Source of the DNA: Helicobacteraceae bacterium
Lineage (GTDB): Bacteria > Campylobacterota > Campylobacteria > Campylobacterales > SZUA-545
Direction: 5' to 3'
Length of the DNA stretch: 15,963 bases
NCBI GenBank assembly: GCA_031275395.1
Contig: JAISOU010000081.1
Span: forward strand, 1-15,963
Shown here: positions 9,078 through 15,509 of the stretch, in pieces
Layout: every line of letters begins with the position of its first letter
Position numbering within the stretch: position 1 is the stretch's first letter
Program-made: the position numbers and the translations under genes
Notes under the pieces: model-generated
Told to the model about the DNA's origin: nothing
What the model saw: the letters and a program-made list of their open reading frames with translations, nothing else
Databases searched by the model: none

Positions 9078-9876
9078 CGTCGCGGTTTTGCAAACCGACG
9101 CGCTGGCAATCGACTCGGCGCGGCTGGATTATCTGCTTGCGCAGGCAAAAAGTAGAGGTTCGCGCATAGCGGTTTTGCCCGAATATGTTTGTAATTCTTT
9201 TTTTAAGGAGCTTGCGAAGTCGCCGGTCGCCGTTATTAAAAAAGAGGGCGCGGAGGCCTACGAAAATCTAGCCAAACTTGCAAAGCAGTATCAGATGACG
9301 ATTATCGCGCCGATCGTACGCGTAATCGGGAACAAACCGTTTAAGAGTGTTTATCGCTTCGCGCCCGATCGCGTATGGCGCTTTGATCAGCGCATTTTGA
9401 TCGACTATTCTCATTGGAACGAAGCGGCTTTTTTCGCAAACAATCGCGCCGTTTTGAAACCGCCCACGATTTTTACATATCAAGGTTTTCGTATCTGTTT
9501 GCTTTTTGGTTTTGAACTACATTCCGATCTTTTTTGGCATCAAATTATTAAGAAAAAAGCGGACGTTGTAATAGCCGTTTCCGTATGCGCCTTTGAATCG
9601 TTCGCTCGCTGGCAGACATTATGCAAAACGCGCTCTTTTATCGGCGGTTGTTATCTGATCCGCGCAAATAGAGTCGGCGAGTATTTAGAAAAGCGCCTAA
9701 ACTGGACGTTTTACGGCAATTCGCTATATTGTAATCCGTTTGGAGAGATCGAAAACTCTTTAGAGGATCGCGAAGGTATTTTGGTCGCCTCGTGCGAACA
9801 TTCGGCAATCCGCGAAGCGCGCCAAGCGTTTGGCTTTGGCAGAATAGCGCGAAACCTCAAACTTTTAACGCGATAA
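9055..9876 (+). CDS. carbon-nitrogen hydrolase (nitrilase superfamily) with altered catalytic centre
   Basis: A 273-residue nitrilase-superfamily protein starting at ATG 9055 inside the end of xseB; an in-frame ATG at 9034 lacks a good ribosome site and lies outside the family start (TFNVAVLQTD). The fold markers are AVLPEYVCN with the general base Glu43, the FRICLL segment with the nucleophile Cys148, and SHWNEAAFF. The superfamily triad is Glu-Lys-Cys, but where a Y-x-K-x-H-L motif is expected the sequence reads DQRILIDYSHWNE, with Gln112 or Arg113 in the lysine position, and the usual CYD reads CLL. It may be a divergent amidase or a non-catalytic relative; the substrate is unknown. It converges on the AsmA-like gene with seven bases between stops. 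Confidence 0.8.
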   Translation: MKRNKTFNVAVLQTDALAIDSARLDYLLAQAKSRGSRIAVLPEYVCNSFFKELAKSPVAVIKKEGAEAYENLAKLAKQYQMTIIAPIVRVIGNKPFKSVYRFAPDRVWRFDQRILIDYSHWNEAAFFANNRAVLKPPTIFTYQGFRICLLFGFELHSDLFWHQIIKKKADVVIAVSVCAFESFARWQTLCKTRSFIGGCYLIRANRVGEYLEKRLNWTFYGNSLYCNPFGEIENSLEDREGILVASCEHSAIREARQAFGFGRIARNLKLLTR

Positions 9877-9883
9877 CGCTTTT

Positions 9884-12622
9884 TTATTCAAAAATCTTTA
9901 GCGGTAGCATAAGAGCGCGTTTGAATACGTTTGCGGGATAAAAAATAACCTCGTCTACAAGGTTGCTTTCCACTTTTGGATCGTCGATTGTCCCGCTAAT
10001 ATGCAAAATGTTTTCAATCTTTTTGTTATCGCCCAATAATAAATAGCCTATGATTGGGATTTTTGAAAAAAGCGAGCTAAGGGATTTTACGCTTTGAACC
10101 GCGGCGTAAATATCGACCTCTCCGCTACTTAGTTTCACGCTTCCTTGCGCCAAAATATCGGCGTTTATTCCCACAATACGAATAAGGTTAAAATAAAGAA
10201 CGTCGTTGGAATAATAAACTTCTATTGCCCCTTCTTGTATCTTAAAACCTTTAGAGGTAAAACCGGGCGATCGAAACTGCGCTAAAGACGGTAGCGTGTT
10301 GATTAGCGCTATGACGTTTGTAAATAATTTCGCTTCCTCGATCGTAGCGTTTTTTATGCGGATTACGCCATAAACGTCTTTGCTGTTCAAACTTGCGTGT
10401 CCGCTAAAATCCCAACTTCCGCCGCTCATCTTAACGCCGCTTAATTCGCGCACCCAATCGGTACCTATTTTTTCGCCGCGAAAGGTTATGTCGCTACGAT
10501 CGCGATTGATCGTTATAGCGGAGTTTCGCTCTTTGATCTGCCCCTCGAAACGTTCGCCCTCTTGATAGAATGAAAACCAATCGCTTTTAAGCAGTTTGTT
10601 TTTGAAACGAACCCCGCTTTTATCGCCGAAAACAAATATCCGCCGACTTTCGTCGCTTAAACCCACGTCTTCTAACGTAGCTTTTCTGCGGTTGGCGAAA
10701 TCGATTAGCGCCTCGATATCTACCTCTAAGCCGTTGATCGTGGCTCTTATGTGATTTTTATTAGCGTCTAATAAAAACGCGCCTTCAAGAAGTCTGACTA
10801 AACTGCTCCCGTCTTTATTTGTTTTAATAAACCCGCTTGCGCGTTCGATCGGCTTGCTATCTTTATAAAGGATTTTTGCGCCTATATCAACCGTGAAATA
10901 CGAAACCAATTTATCGTCTTCTTTGACGACTCTTAACTTTCCGTCCCATATGTCTAAAAGCTCCATAATTGGCAGGTATGGTCTGTAACGCTTTAGATCG
11001 TCCATTCGAACTTCTATACGATCGTTTTTTAGCGTAATCTCCGTAGCAAAATCGTCTAGGGTTAAATGCGCGGTTTCTTTGTCCCAAACGCCCGCGAGTT
11101 TAGTCTTAAGACGATCGAAAGAAACTCCTAAGCCGCCCAATAGTTTAGCGTTTCTTAGATCGAATAGAAGCGCGAATCTTTTTTCGTCTGCCTCGATCAA
11201 TCCCGCTACGGAAAATAGCGGGAGATTTGGAACCGTTAAATAAAGTTTATTGATCGTTATATTTGAATCCTCTATCGTTACGTCTGCGGCGCTGTACGCG
11301 ATCGGCGTACCCAGAGCTTCAATCTCGCCGTATTCCGATATTAGCCGCGCTTTGAAATGCAGATCGTCTAGGTTTGATAGAGGGGTTTTAAGTAGAAAAG
11401 TAGCCTCGTTTTTTCCGCTACGCTGAATCAGATCGATCTTTGCGCCAAAAGCGGCGATCAGATCGCGCGCGGTTTCGTCGAAAAGCGCCAAAGTATCGAT
11501 CTTTAGTTGAAAATTCTGTTTCTTGTCTACGTCAAGATTGTTAATCGTCGCTTCGGCGTTGATTTTTTGCCCTTCGTATTCGGCGTTATTGGCGGTAATT
11601 CTTAAAACTCCTTTATCGATCGTAACTTTGACCTCTTCGGCAAAAGCGCTAGGCAGTTTTGGATTAAAATAGATATTTGCGTTACGCGCTAAAGCGTCTA
11701 GCGATAGCGTAGATATATTAGGACTCATCGTAGTAAGATTAAGGTCTAACGCGAAACGTTCGGCTCTATAATTTTCGGCTATAGTATTACCATGAATCCA
11801 CATCTTTGCCATTGAATTGATAGGTAACGCTTGAGCGAGCGCTTCTAGGCTTTTTGCCTCCGCGTTTAGAACGGTGAAGCCGATCTTATCGCCTTCATAT
11901 TTTGCCCGCACGGCGCCGCGAATACCTAAAGCTGTCGCGTCGCCCTCGAACGAACCTTTTTTATTAACAAGATCGATTTCCGCTAATCCAAAAAAATCCC
12001 CTTCGTAGCCGTCGATCGTAAAGCGATTGTCGTTAAGGCGCAAAACGGCAAACTTATCGTCGCCCCACGCGTTAAAGGCGCCCGTAACGTAAGAGGATTT
12101 ATATTGCGCTTCGACAGAAAATTTGCCTGTGGTCGGGCTTATAAAGCCTTTTGCCTTAACGCCAAGCGCGTAATCTTGCCACTTAGCGTCGATCAACTCG
12201 AATGCCACGCCCGCGCCCTCTATCCAACCTAGCGTAAATTGCGCGCTCGCGTTTTGACGAGAAATGAAAAAGTTTCCTTTTTCGTAGAGGAGATACGCCT
12301 CTTTGTCGCCGACGACGATTGATTTTACCTCTAGGCGATCGGTCAAAAGCAACGCCAAAAAAGCCGCTCTTATATACCTAAGCGTCGTATTTGGATCGCT
12401 CTGCTCTTGCGCTTCGTCGTCGCGGATTATCAGTTTATCGATCGATAAAACAATCTTTGGATTTACGCTTAAATCGACGCCCTGAACCTCAAATTGGCTA
12501 AAATCCCATTTTTCAAAACTTACGCCAAAGAAGAGCGCGCCCAAAGCTATGATCAATACAAGAACAAACAAAACGCATATAGCCGCGGCGGTTTTCACGC
12601 TAGCCCAGATCGCTCTTTTCAT
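9884..12622 (-). CDS. AsmA-like / DUF3971 envelope protein
   Basis: A 912-residue protein with one N-terminal membrane anchor (about 10-33) and a long periplasmic part made of beta-strand repeats. The C-terminus has the AsmA_2/DUF3971 signature: a SPGFTSKGFKIQEGAI stretch, LAQGSVKLSSGEVDI, a KIPIIGYLLLGDNKK segment and LHISGTIDDPKVE. This group, with YhdP and TamB, is thought to form hydrophobic bridges that move phospholipids between inner and outer membranes; that role is known for relatives and inferred here. Start ATG 12622 is used; GTG 12601 would still keep the anchor. Its 5' end overlaps mltG on the other strand by 74 bp. Confidence 0.85.
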   Translation of the reverse strand: MKRAIWASVKTAAAICVLFVLVLIIALGALFFGVSFEKWDFSQFEVQGVDLSVNPKIVLSIDKLIIRDDEAQEQSDPNTTLRYIRAAFLALLLTDRLEVKSIVVGDKEAYLLYEKGNFFISRQNASAQFTLGWIEGAGVAFELIDAKWQDYALGVKAKGFISPTTGKFSVEAQYKSSYVTGAFNAWGDDKFAVLRLNDNRFTIDGYEGDFFGLAEIDLVNKKGSFEGDATALGIRGAVRAKYEGDKIGFTVLNAEAKSLEALAQALPINSMAKMWIHGNTIAENYRAERFALDLNLTTMSPNISTLSLDALARNANIYFNPKLPSAFAEEVKVTIDKGVLRITANNAEYEGQKINAEATINNLDVDKKQNFQLKIDTLALFDETARDLIAAFGAKIDLIQRSGKNEATFLLKTPLSNLDDLHFKARLISEYGEIEALGTPIAYSAADVTIEDSNITINKLYLTVPNLPLFSVAGLIEADEKRFALLFDLRNAKLLGGLGVSFDRLKTKLAGVWDKETAHLTLDDFATEITLKNDRIEVRMDDLKRYRPYLPIMELLDIWDGKLRVVKEDDKLVSYFTVDIGAKILYKDSKPIERASGFIKTNKDGSSLVRLLEGAFLLDANKNHIRATINGLEVDIEALIDFANRRKATLEDVGLSDESRRIFVFGDKSGVRFKNKLLKSDWFSFYQEGERFEGQIKERNSAITINRDRSDITFRGEKIGTDWVRELSGVKMSGGSWDFSGHASLNSKDVYGVIRIKNATIEEAKLFTNVIALINTLPSLAQFRSPGFTSKGFKIQEGAIEVYYSNDVLYFNLIRIVGINADILAQGSVKLSSGEVDIYAAVQSVKSLSSLFSKIPIIGYLLLGDNKKIENILHISGTIDDPKVESNLVDEVIFYPANVFKRALMLPLKIFE

Positions 12623-13511
12623 CGTCTTGCTTCTTTCCTACTATCTTTCTTTGCGGCTTGAAAATTCGCGTTTTGTTCAGGTCGCTCAGGGAGCTTTGCG
12701 CCCGATTGTAGCACAGCTTAGGCAAGACGGAATCGATCTGTGCGATTTGGATTTATGGTTGATCCGCGCTTTTGGGCTGCCAAAATATGGAACGATCGAC
12801 ATTGGAAGCGCGAACGCGACGCGATTAGACTTCTATTACGGACTGATAAACGGCAAGGCGGCTTTCGACAACATTACTCTGATACCGGGCGAAACGACGG
12901 CGATCGCGCTCGATCAGATCGCCGCGCAATTGAAGCTTGACGCCGATAAACTGCGCGAAGTTTATGAAAAAACCGCGCCGTTTGCCGAAGGCGTTTTGAT
13001 ACCCGACACCTATCAGATTATCAAAGGCTCTAGCGAGGAACAGGTGGCAAACCTGCTTGTGGAGCGTTCGATCAAACTACATAAAGCGCGCGCAATCGAG
13101 CGTTTTGGCATATACGACGAAACGGAGTGGTTTAGGATCGTTACGATCGCCTCGATCGTGCAAAAAGAGGCGGCTTCGGTAGCCGAAATGCCGCTTGTCG
13201 CCAGCGTGATCTACAATCGACTCGATAAAAATATGCGCTTGCAGATGGACGGAACGCTAAATTACGGCTACTTTTCGCACCAAAGGGTAACGCCGCAAAG
13301 AATTAAAGCCGACGAAAGCGATTTTAACACCTACAAAAAAGAGGGGCTACCGCCATATCCCATCGCTATGGCAAGTTTAGAGGCGATCGGCGCGGCGCTC
13401 AACCCCGCGAAAACCAAATATCTCTATTTTGTTCGCGGATCGGATGGCGAGCACGACTTTTCCGAAACCTTTAGGGAACACCGCCGCTACATTCGAGAAG
13501 GCGCGAAATAA
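12549..13511 (+). CDS. mltG: endolytic murein transglycosylase
   Basis: A 320-residue YceG/MltG protein, short as in Campylobacterota. The anchor helix spans about 12-35, followed by a LysM-like region with TLIPGETTAIALDQIA. The catalytic domain has IASIVQKEAAS with Glu207, ASVIYNRL, LQMDGTLNYG and NTYKKEGLPPYPIA, then FVRGSDGEHDFS. MltG cuts nascent glycan strands at the inner membrane and sets their length. ATG 12549 was chosen because later starts such as TTG 12627 lose the membrane anchor; this places the first 74 bases inside the divergent AsmA-like gene. No Shine-Dalgarno is evident. Confidence 0.93.
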   Translation: MINTRTNKTHIAAAVFTLAQIALFIVLLLSYYLSLRLENSRFVQVAQGALRPIVAQLRQDGIDLCDLDLWLIRAFGLPKYGTIDIGSANATRLDFYYGLINGKAAFDNITLIPGETTAIALDQIAAQLKLDADKLREVYEKTAPFAEGVLIPDTYQIIKGSSEEQVANLLVERSIKLHKARAIERFGIYDETEWFRIVTIASIVQKEAASVAEMPLVASVIYNRLDKNMRLQMDGTLNYGYFSHQRVTPQRIKADESDFNTYKKEGLPPYPIAMASLEAIGAALNPAKTKYLYFVRGSDGEHDFSETFREHRRYIREGAK

Positions 13512-13516
13512 TCCCC

Positions 13517-13546
13517 GTCGTTCCCGCGCGATCGTTTCGCGGCGAC
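13517..13546 (+). other. imperfect hairpin after mltG
   Basis: GTCG-TTC-CCGCG pairs with CGCGG-CGAC around a nine-base loop: a nine-bp GC-rich stem with a three-base bulge, six bases after the mltG stop. No T-tract follows on either strand, so it is not a standard terminator; it might protect the mRNA end or be a REP-like element. Confidence 0.4.
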
Positions 13547-13565
13547 AAGTTGGGCAAAAAGACGG

Positions 13566-13754
13566 CTAACGCCGAAAAGCTACGCTAAATCCGTCGCCGA
13601 TAGGCAACGTATGCGCGCCGTTTGATTTTGCAAAACCGTCGAGCGCCGCGTTTACGCCTTTGTAAAACGGGTTAAAATAATCGCGGATCAAAATCGCGCC
13701 GCCGTCCGTCATACGCGGATAACGCCTTTGCGCCAAAGCGACATAAGCGTCCAA
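13566..13754 (-). pseudogene. C-terminal fragment of TylF/MycF-like O-methyltransferase
   Basis: About 62 residues keep the last third of a TylF-like SAM-dependent methyltransferase: RRYPRMTDGGAILIRDYFN (the strand and acidic metal site, as in GGxIxxxDY), YKGVNAALDGFAKSNG, and LPIGDGFSVAFRR as the closing strand. The N-terminal part with the SAM-binding glycine loop is absent. Upstream, the same frame turns into a run of Arg and Lys codons (about 13755-13800) unlike the family, and then overlaps the stop of the small membrane gene. The TTG at 13754 is only the first possible start codon in the recognisable part. It is most likely a remnant. Confidence 0.6.
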
Positions 13755-13803
13755 ACGCGATCGGCGGCGGCTTTTGCGCTTGCGCCCGTAACGTCCCGCT
13801 AAC

Positions 13804-13977
13804 TCAGCCCCGAAATAGATAGAACGGGTTTGCGTTTCCGCATTTTATGTATTGCGTTACCCATACGATAACTAGTAACGCGGCGCCAATTACGCTAAGC
13901 GCGCCGAGTTTCGCGAAGATTCCGAAGCATATCAATATAACGGAGATAAGCCAACCCACGAGCAGAACAGCCTGCAT
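13804..13977 (-). CDS. 57-residue hydrophobic membrane protein
   Basis: A short frame with a good start: ATG at 13975-13977 preceded by GGGAGGA seven to eight bases upstream. The product has two hydrophobic stretches, residues 3-22 and 25-43, joined by AKLG, then a polar tail with CGNANPFYLFRG. This predicts a two-helix hairpin in the inner membrane. A TATAAT box lies 54 bases upstream, and the palindrome next to the divergent XRE gene covers the probable -35, so regulation by that XRE protein is likely. No family was recognised. Small membrane proteins beside XRE regulators include toxins and immunity proteins, but nothing in the sequence decides this. Confidence 0.65.
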   Translation of the reverse strand: MQAVLLVGWLISVILICFGIFAKLGALSVIGAALLVIVWVTQYIKCGNANPFYLFRG

Positions 13978-14007
13978 TTCAAGTCCTCCCTTTAACCAAG
14001 ATTTTGC

Positions 14008-14067
14008 TAACTATGGTTAGTTGCGCTGACATTATACGTCGCTTATTCTTATAGTTAACTTAACTAT
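14008..14067. promoter_or_regulatory. operator cluster between small membrane gene and XRE gene
   Basis: A perfect 8-bp palindrome, ATAGTTAA-C-TTAACTAT, occupies 14051-14067. A third copy of the half-site TAACTAT is at 14008-14014, followed by TAGTT (14018-14022) as a weaker inverted partner. The sites flank the minus-strand -10 (14031-14036), and the palindrome overlaps its -35 region. It is the likely binding site of the adjacent XRE regulator. Confidence 0.65.
14031..14036 (-). promoter_or_regulatory. -10 element for the 57-residue membrane protein
   Basis: A perfect TATAAT on the minus strand, with TTAACT (4 of 6 to TTGACA) 16 bases upstream inside the palindrome. The start codon is 54 bases downstream. 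Confidence 0.55.
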
Positions 14068-14106
14068 AGGTATATCTTGAGAGATTGTACAATTAACGAC
14101 GCGCAG

Positions 14107-14340
14107 ATGGAGCGTATTTATAAGCGCATCGGTCAAAACGTGCGTAAGGCGCGGGAGGAGCGCGGCGTCTCGCAACTTGCGTTGGCGTTGGAAATGGGAC
14201 ACAAAGCCGTAGGGAGCGTGTCGCTACCCGAGCTGAACCTCCAGCGCAAACACTTTAACATAGAACATCTAGTCAAGATCGCTCAAATACTAGAAATTGA
14301 TGATCTAGCCTGCTTTTTTGAAGGCATATGGAAAGAGTAG
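14107..14340 (+). CDS. XRE/Cro-C1 family transcriptional regulator
   Basis: A 77-residue DNA-binding protein: IYKRIGQNVRKAREERGVSQ (helix 1), LALALEMGHKAVGSVSLPE (helix-turn-helix) and HFNIEHLVKIAQILEIDDL (helices 4-5). The HFNIEHLVKIAQIL run is typical of a regulator family found in Helicobacter and relatives. ATG 14107 was chosen because the family begins about there; a TTG at 14077 would add ten residues. It is divergent from the 57-residue membrane protein, and the palindromic operator just upstream suggests autoregulation and control of that gene. The end, FFEGIWKE, overlaps a possible RelE-like remnant, so the C-terminus may be a junction. Confidence 0.85.
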   Translation: MERIYKRIGQNVRKAREERGVSQLALALEMGHKAVGSVSLPELNLQRKHFNIEHLVKIAQILEIDDLACFFEGIWKE

Positions 14341-14426
14341 GCGACTATCGATTGTTCATCGCCATGAAGAACGCCGCCTTTCGCTACGAGCCGTCGATCT
14401 GTATGCGGCGACGTCATAAACGCTGA
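14328..14426 (+). pseudogene. possible RelE/ParE-type toxin remnant
   Basis: A 32-residue frame beginning MERVGDYRLFIAMKN and ending in an Arg-rich tail. RVGDYR followed by a hydrophobic strand is characteristic of the RelE/ParE fold, and in such toxins it is often preceded by LKGxW; here GIWK is encoded just before it in the XRE frame, one frameshift away. The XRE stop therefore may have arisen by a frameshift, or the XRE gene may have joined a toxin fragment. The match rests on about ten residues and could be chance. The frame ends inside the duplicated CBS fragment. Confidence 0.3.
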
Positions 14427-14489
14427 TCAGATCGATGTCGCCCTCTTCGGCTACAATGCAACGCAAAAGCGTCGTATAGGTCAAAATCC
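14410..14489 (-). pseudogene. duplicated fragment of the CBS-domain gene
   Basis: Read on the minus strand from 14489, the frame gives ILTYTTLLRCIVAEEG, exactly the residues at the left window edge, and goes on as DIDLISVYDV, which fits the next part of a CBS domain. After YDV (about 14410) the sequence no longer looks like CBS and a stop comes at 14356-14358. There is no start codon or promoter. The first 51 bp are identical to 1-51. It is joined at 14489/14490 to the lipoprotein remnant. Confidence 0.75.
14439..14489. repeat. 51-bp exact direct repeat, copy B
   Basis: Identical to 1-51 of the window, 14,438 bp away, same orientation. The absence of even synonymous changes means a recent event, gene conversion, or an assembly effect. 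Confidence 0.97.
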
Positions 14490-14873
14490 GCGTCTAAGTT
14501 GTGGCTTGTCGTATCCGCGCTTGAGTTCGCTTTATATCACGAAGCCGAATTGTTATGTTCAGAGGGGTTGAACAAACCTTGCTTAACCTCTATTGTTTTC
14601 ACAAAATCAAGATCGGCGTTATAGAAGCTAACCTTGTAGCTTGCGGGAGTTTCGTCGTCGCTTGAACCTCCTCCGCCTCCTTCGCAACCGATTGGGGTTG
14701 AAGCGAATATGGGCGCGAACGCTTTACTAACGTTAGCGATCGAAGCAAATAGATTGCGCGATCGTTTAAGAAACGACTGTTTTAGAGAACGCCGATTAGA
14801 GAGAGGAGAGAGGATTTTCAAACTTAAACAAAGCCAAAGCCTTTGGCAAGGCGGACAAACTAAACGAACGCAT
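14490..14873 (-). pseudogene. surface lipoprotein-like gene, frameshifted and nonsense-mutated
   Basis: An ATG at 14871-14873 with AAAGGA upstream opens a 25-residue frame (MRSFSLSALPKALALF) that stops at 14796. One frame over, 94 residues (14821-14537) read through a SIANVSKAFAPIF segment, a possible lipobox (STPIGC), a Gly-rich linker GGGGGSSDD and a beta segment (SFYNADLDFVKTIEVKQG) of the kind seen in surface repeat proteins. Between the frames is an AGAGAGAGGAGAGAGG tract. After a TGA at 14537 the same frame continues with YKANSSADTTSHNLDADFDL, which looks like the proper end of the domain; a TGG there would give the expected aromatic residue. The end is replaced by the CBS fragment. Not functional as it stands. 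Confidence 0.55.
14798..14813. repeat. AG/CT dinucleotide-rich tract
   Basis: AGAGAGAGGAGAGAGG, i.e. a CT-rich tract on the coding strand, lies exactly where the lipoprotein remnant changes frame. Gain of one dinucleotide would join the upstream ATG frame to the lipoprotein frame. Confidence 0.7.
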
Positions 14874-14920
14874 CGCTAGTCCTTTGTTGTGGATTTTTCG
14901 CAAAAAATGCAAATAGCTAA

Positions 14921-15238
14921 TTAACCTAGCGCATTTTGACTTAAATGGTTGTAAGCAACGCGGCAAAATCCGCAAATATAACTATCCCAAGCGTTTTGCG
15001 TCATTCCATAGGGCAAATCGCAGAGTATCATATCAATCGATTTGTCGGGAATATCTTTCATCTTTTCAAGACAGTCAGCTTCAAATACACGGTTTAGAAG
15101 GTTGTTGATGCCAACCTCAGTATGTAAACTTACGGAAGGAAAAATCGTGAGCGTAGCGGAATAATCAATGGTAGCAAGCGCCGATCGACGTTCTGCGCGA
15201 ACCGTGGCTCTTGTAGCGCCATGCATTTTATTTGTCAC
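14921..15238 (-). pseudogene. truncated DNA methyltransferase (N-4/N-6 type)
   Basis: The core, about 14981-15106, reads NNLLNRVFEADCLEKMKDI, PDKSIDMILCDLPYG and MTQNAWDS, which is the N-terminal part of the N-6 adenine / N-4 cytosine methyltransferases, with catalytic motif IV as DLPYG at 15005-15019. The rest of the domain, including the target-recognition part and the SAM-binding FxGxG, is missing: after WDS come 19 unrelated residues and a stop. The 44 residues before the core also do not resemble the family, so both ends are disrupted. The GTG at 15238 overlaps the end of the XRE gene. It cannot be an active enzyme and probably marks a lost restriction-modification locus. Confidence 0.7.
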
Positions 15239-15464
15239 CTTTCAATACAGGTTGGGTGTTTTCGTCAGCTTCTAACTCAATTATATCAGCGAAGTCGCAA
15301 CCAAGCGCCTTGCATATACGCACAAGAATATCCGTATTCACGTTTTCTCCATTGCGGAGTTTCGCCAATGAGGACGGGCTTATGCTTGCGGCTTCGCAGA
15401 GGTCGCCTTTTTTCATTCTTTTATCAATCAATAACTTAAATAGTTTGTTATAATTCGTTCCCAC
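15228..15464 (-). CDS. XRE family regulator (controller-like)
   Basis: A 78-residue helix-turn-helix protein: YNKLFKLLIDKRMKKGDLCE, AASISPSSLAKLRNGENVNT (recognition region) and DILVRICKALGCDFADIIEL. This is the compact Cro/C1 type often encoded beside DNA methyltransferases, where it can act as a controller. GTG 15464 was chosen because GAGGTG lies six bases upstream; GTG 15473 is also in frame. It appears intact while the methyltransferase right after it is broken, so its original target may be gone. The right-hand neighbour is an unidentified fragment on the same strand. Confidence 0.85.
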   Translation of the reverse strand: MGTNYNKLFKLLIDKRMKKGDLCEAASISPSSLAKLRNGENVNTDILVRICKALGCDFADIIELEADENTQPVLKGDK

Positions 15465-15509
15465 AGACTTCACCTCGCGAATAGCATTTTCACTACTACT
15501 AACACATTT

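Noticed and set aside
9877-9895. Terminator between the convergent hydrolase and AsmA-like genes
   Set aside because: There is a run of six T residues after GCGATAACGC, but the possible stem is only three base pairs.
13517-13546. mltG intrinsic terminator
   Set aside because: The hairpin is fair but no T-tract follows on either strand, so it was listed only as a hairpin.
14537-14539. TGA read as tryptophan (alternative genetic code)
   Set aside because: TGA ends the DUF1538 and P-II-like genes at ATGA overlaps, so it works as a stop here; a nonsense mutation is simpler.
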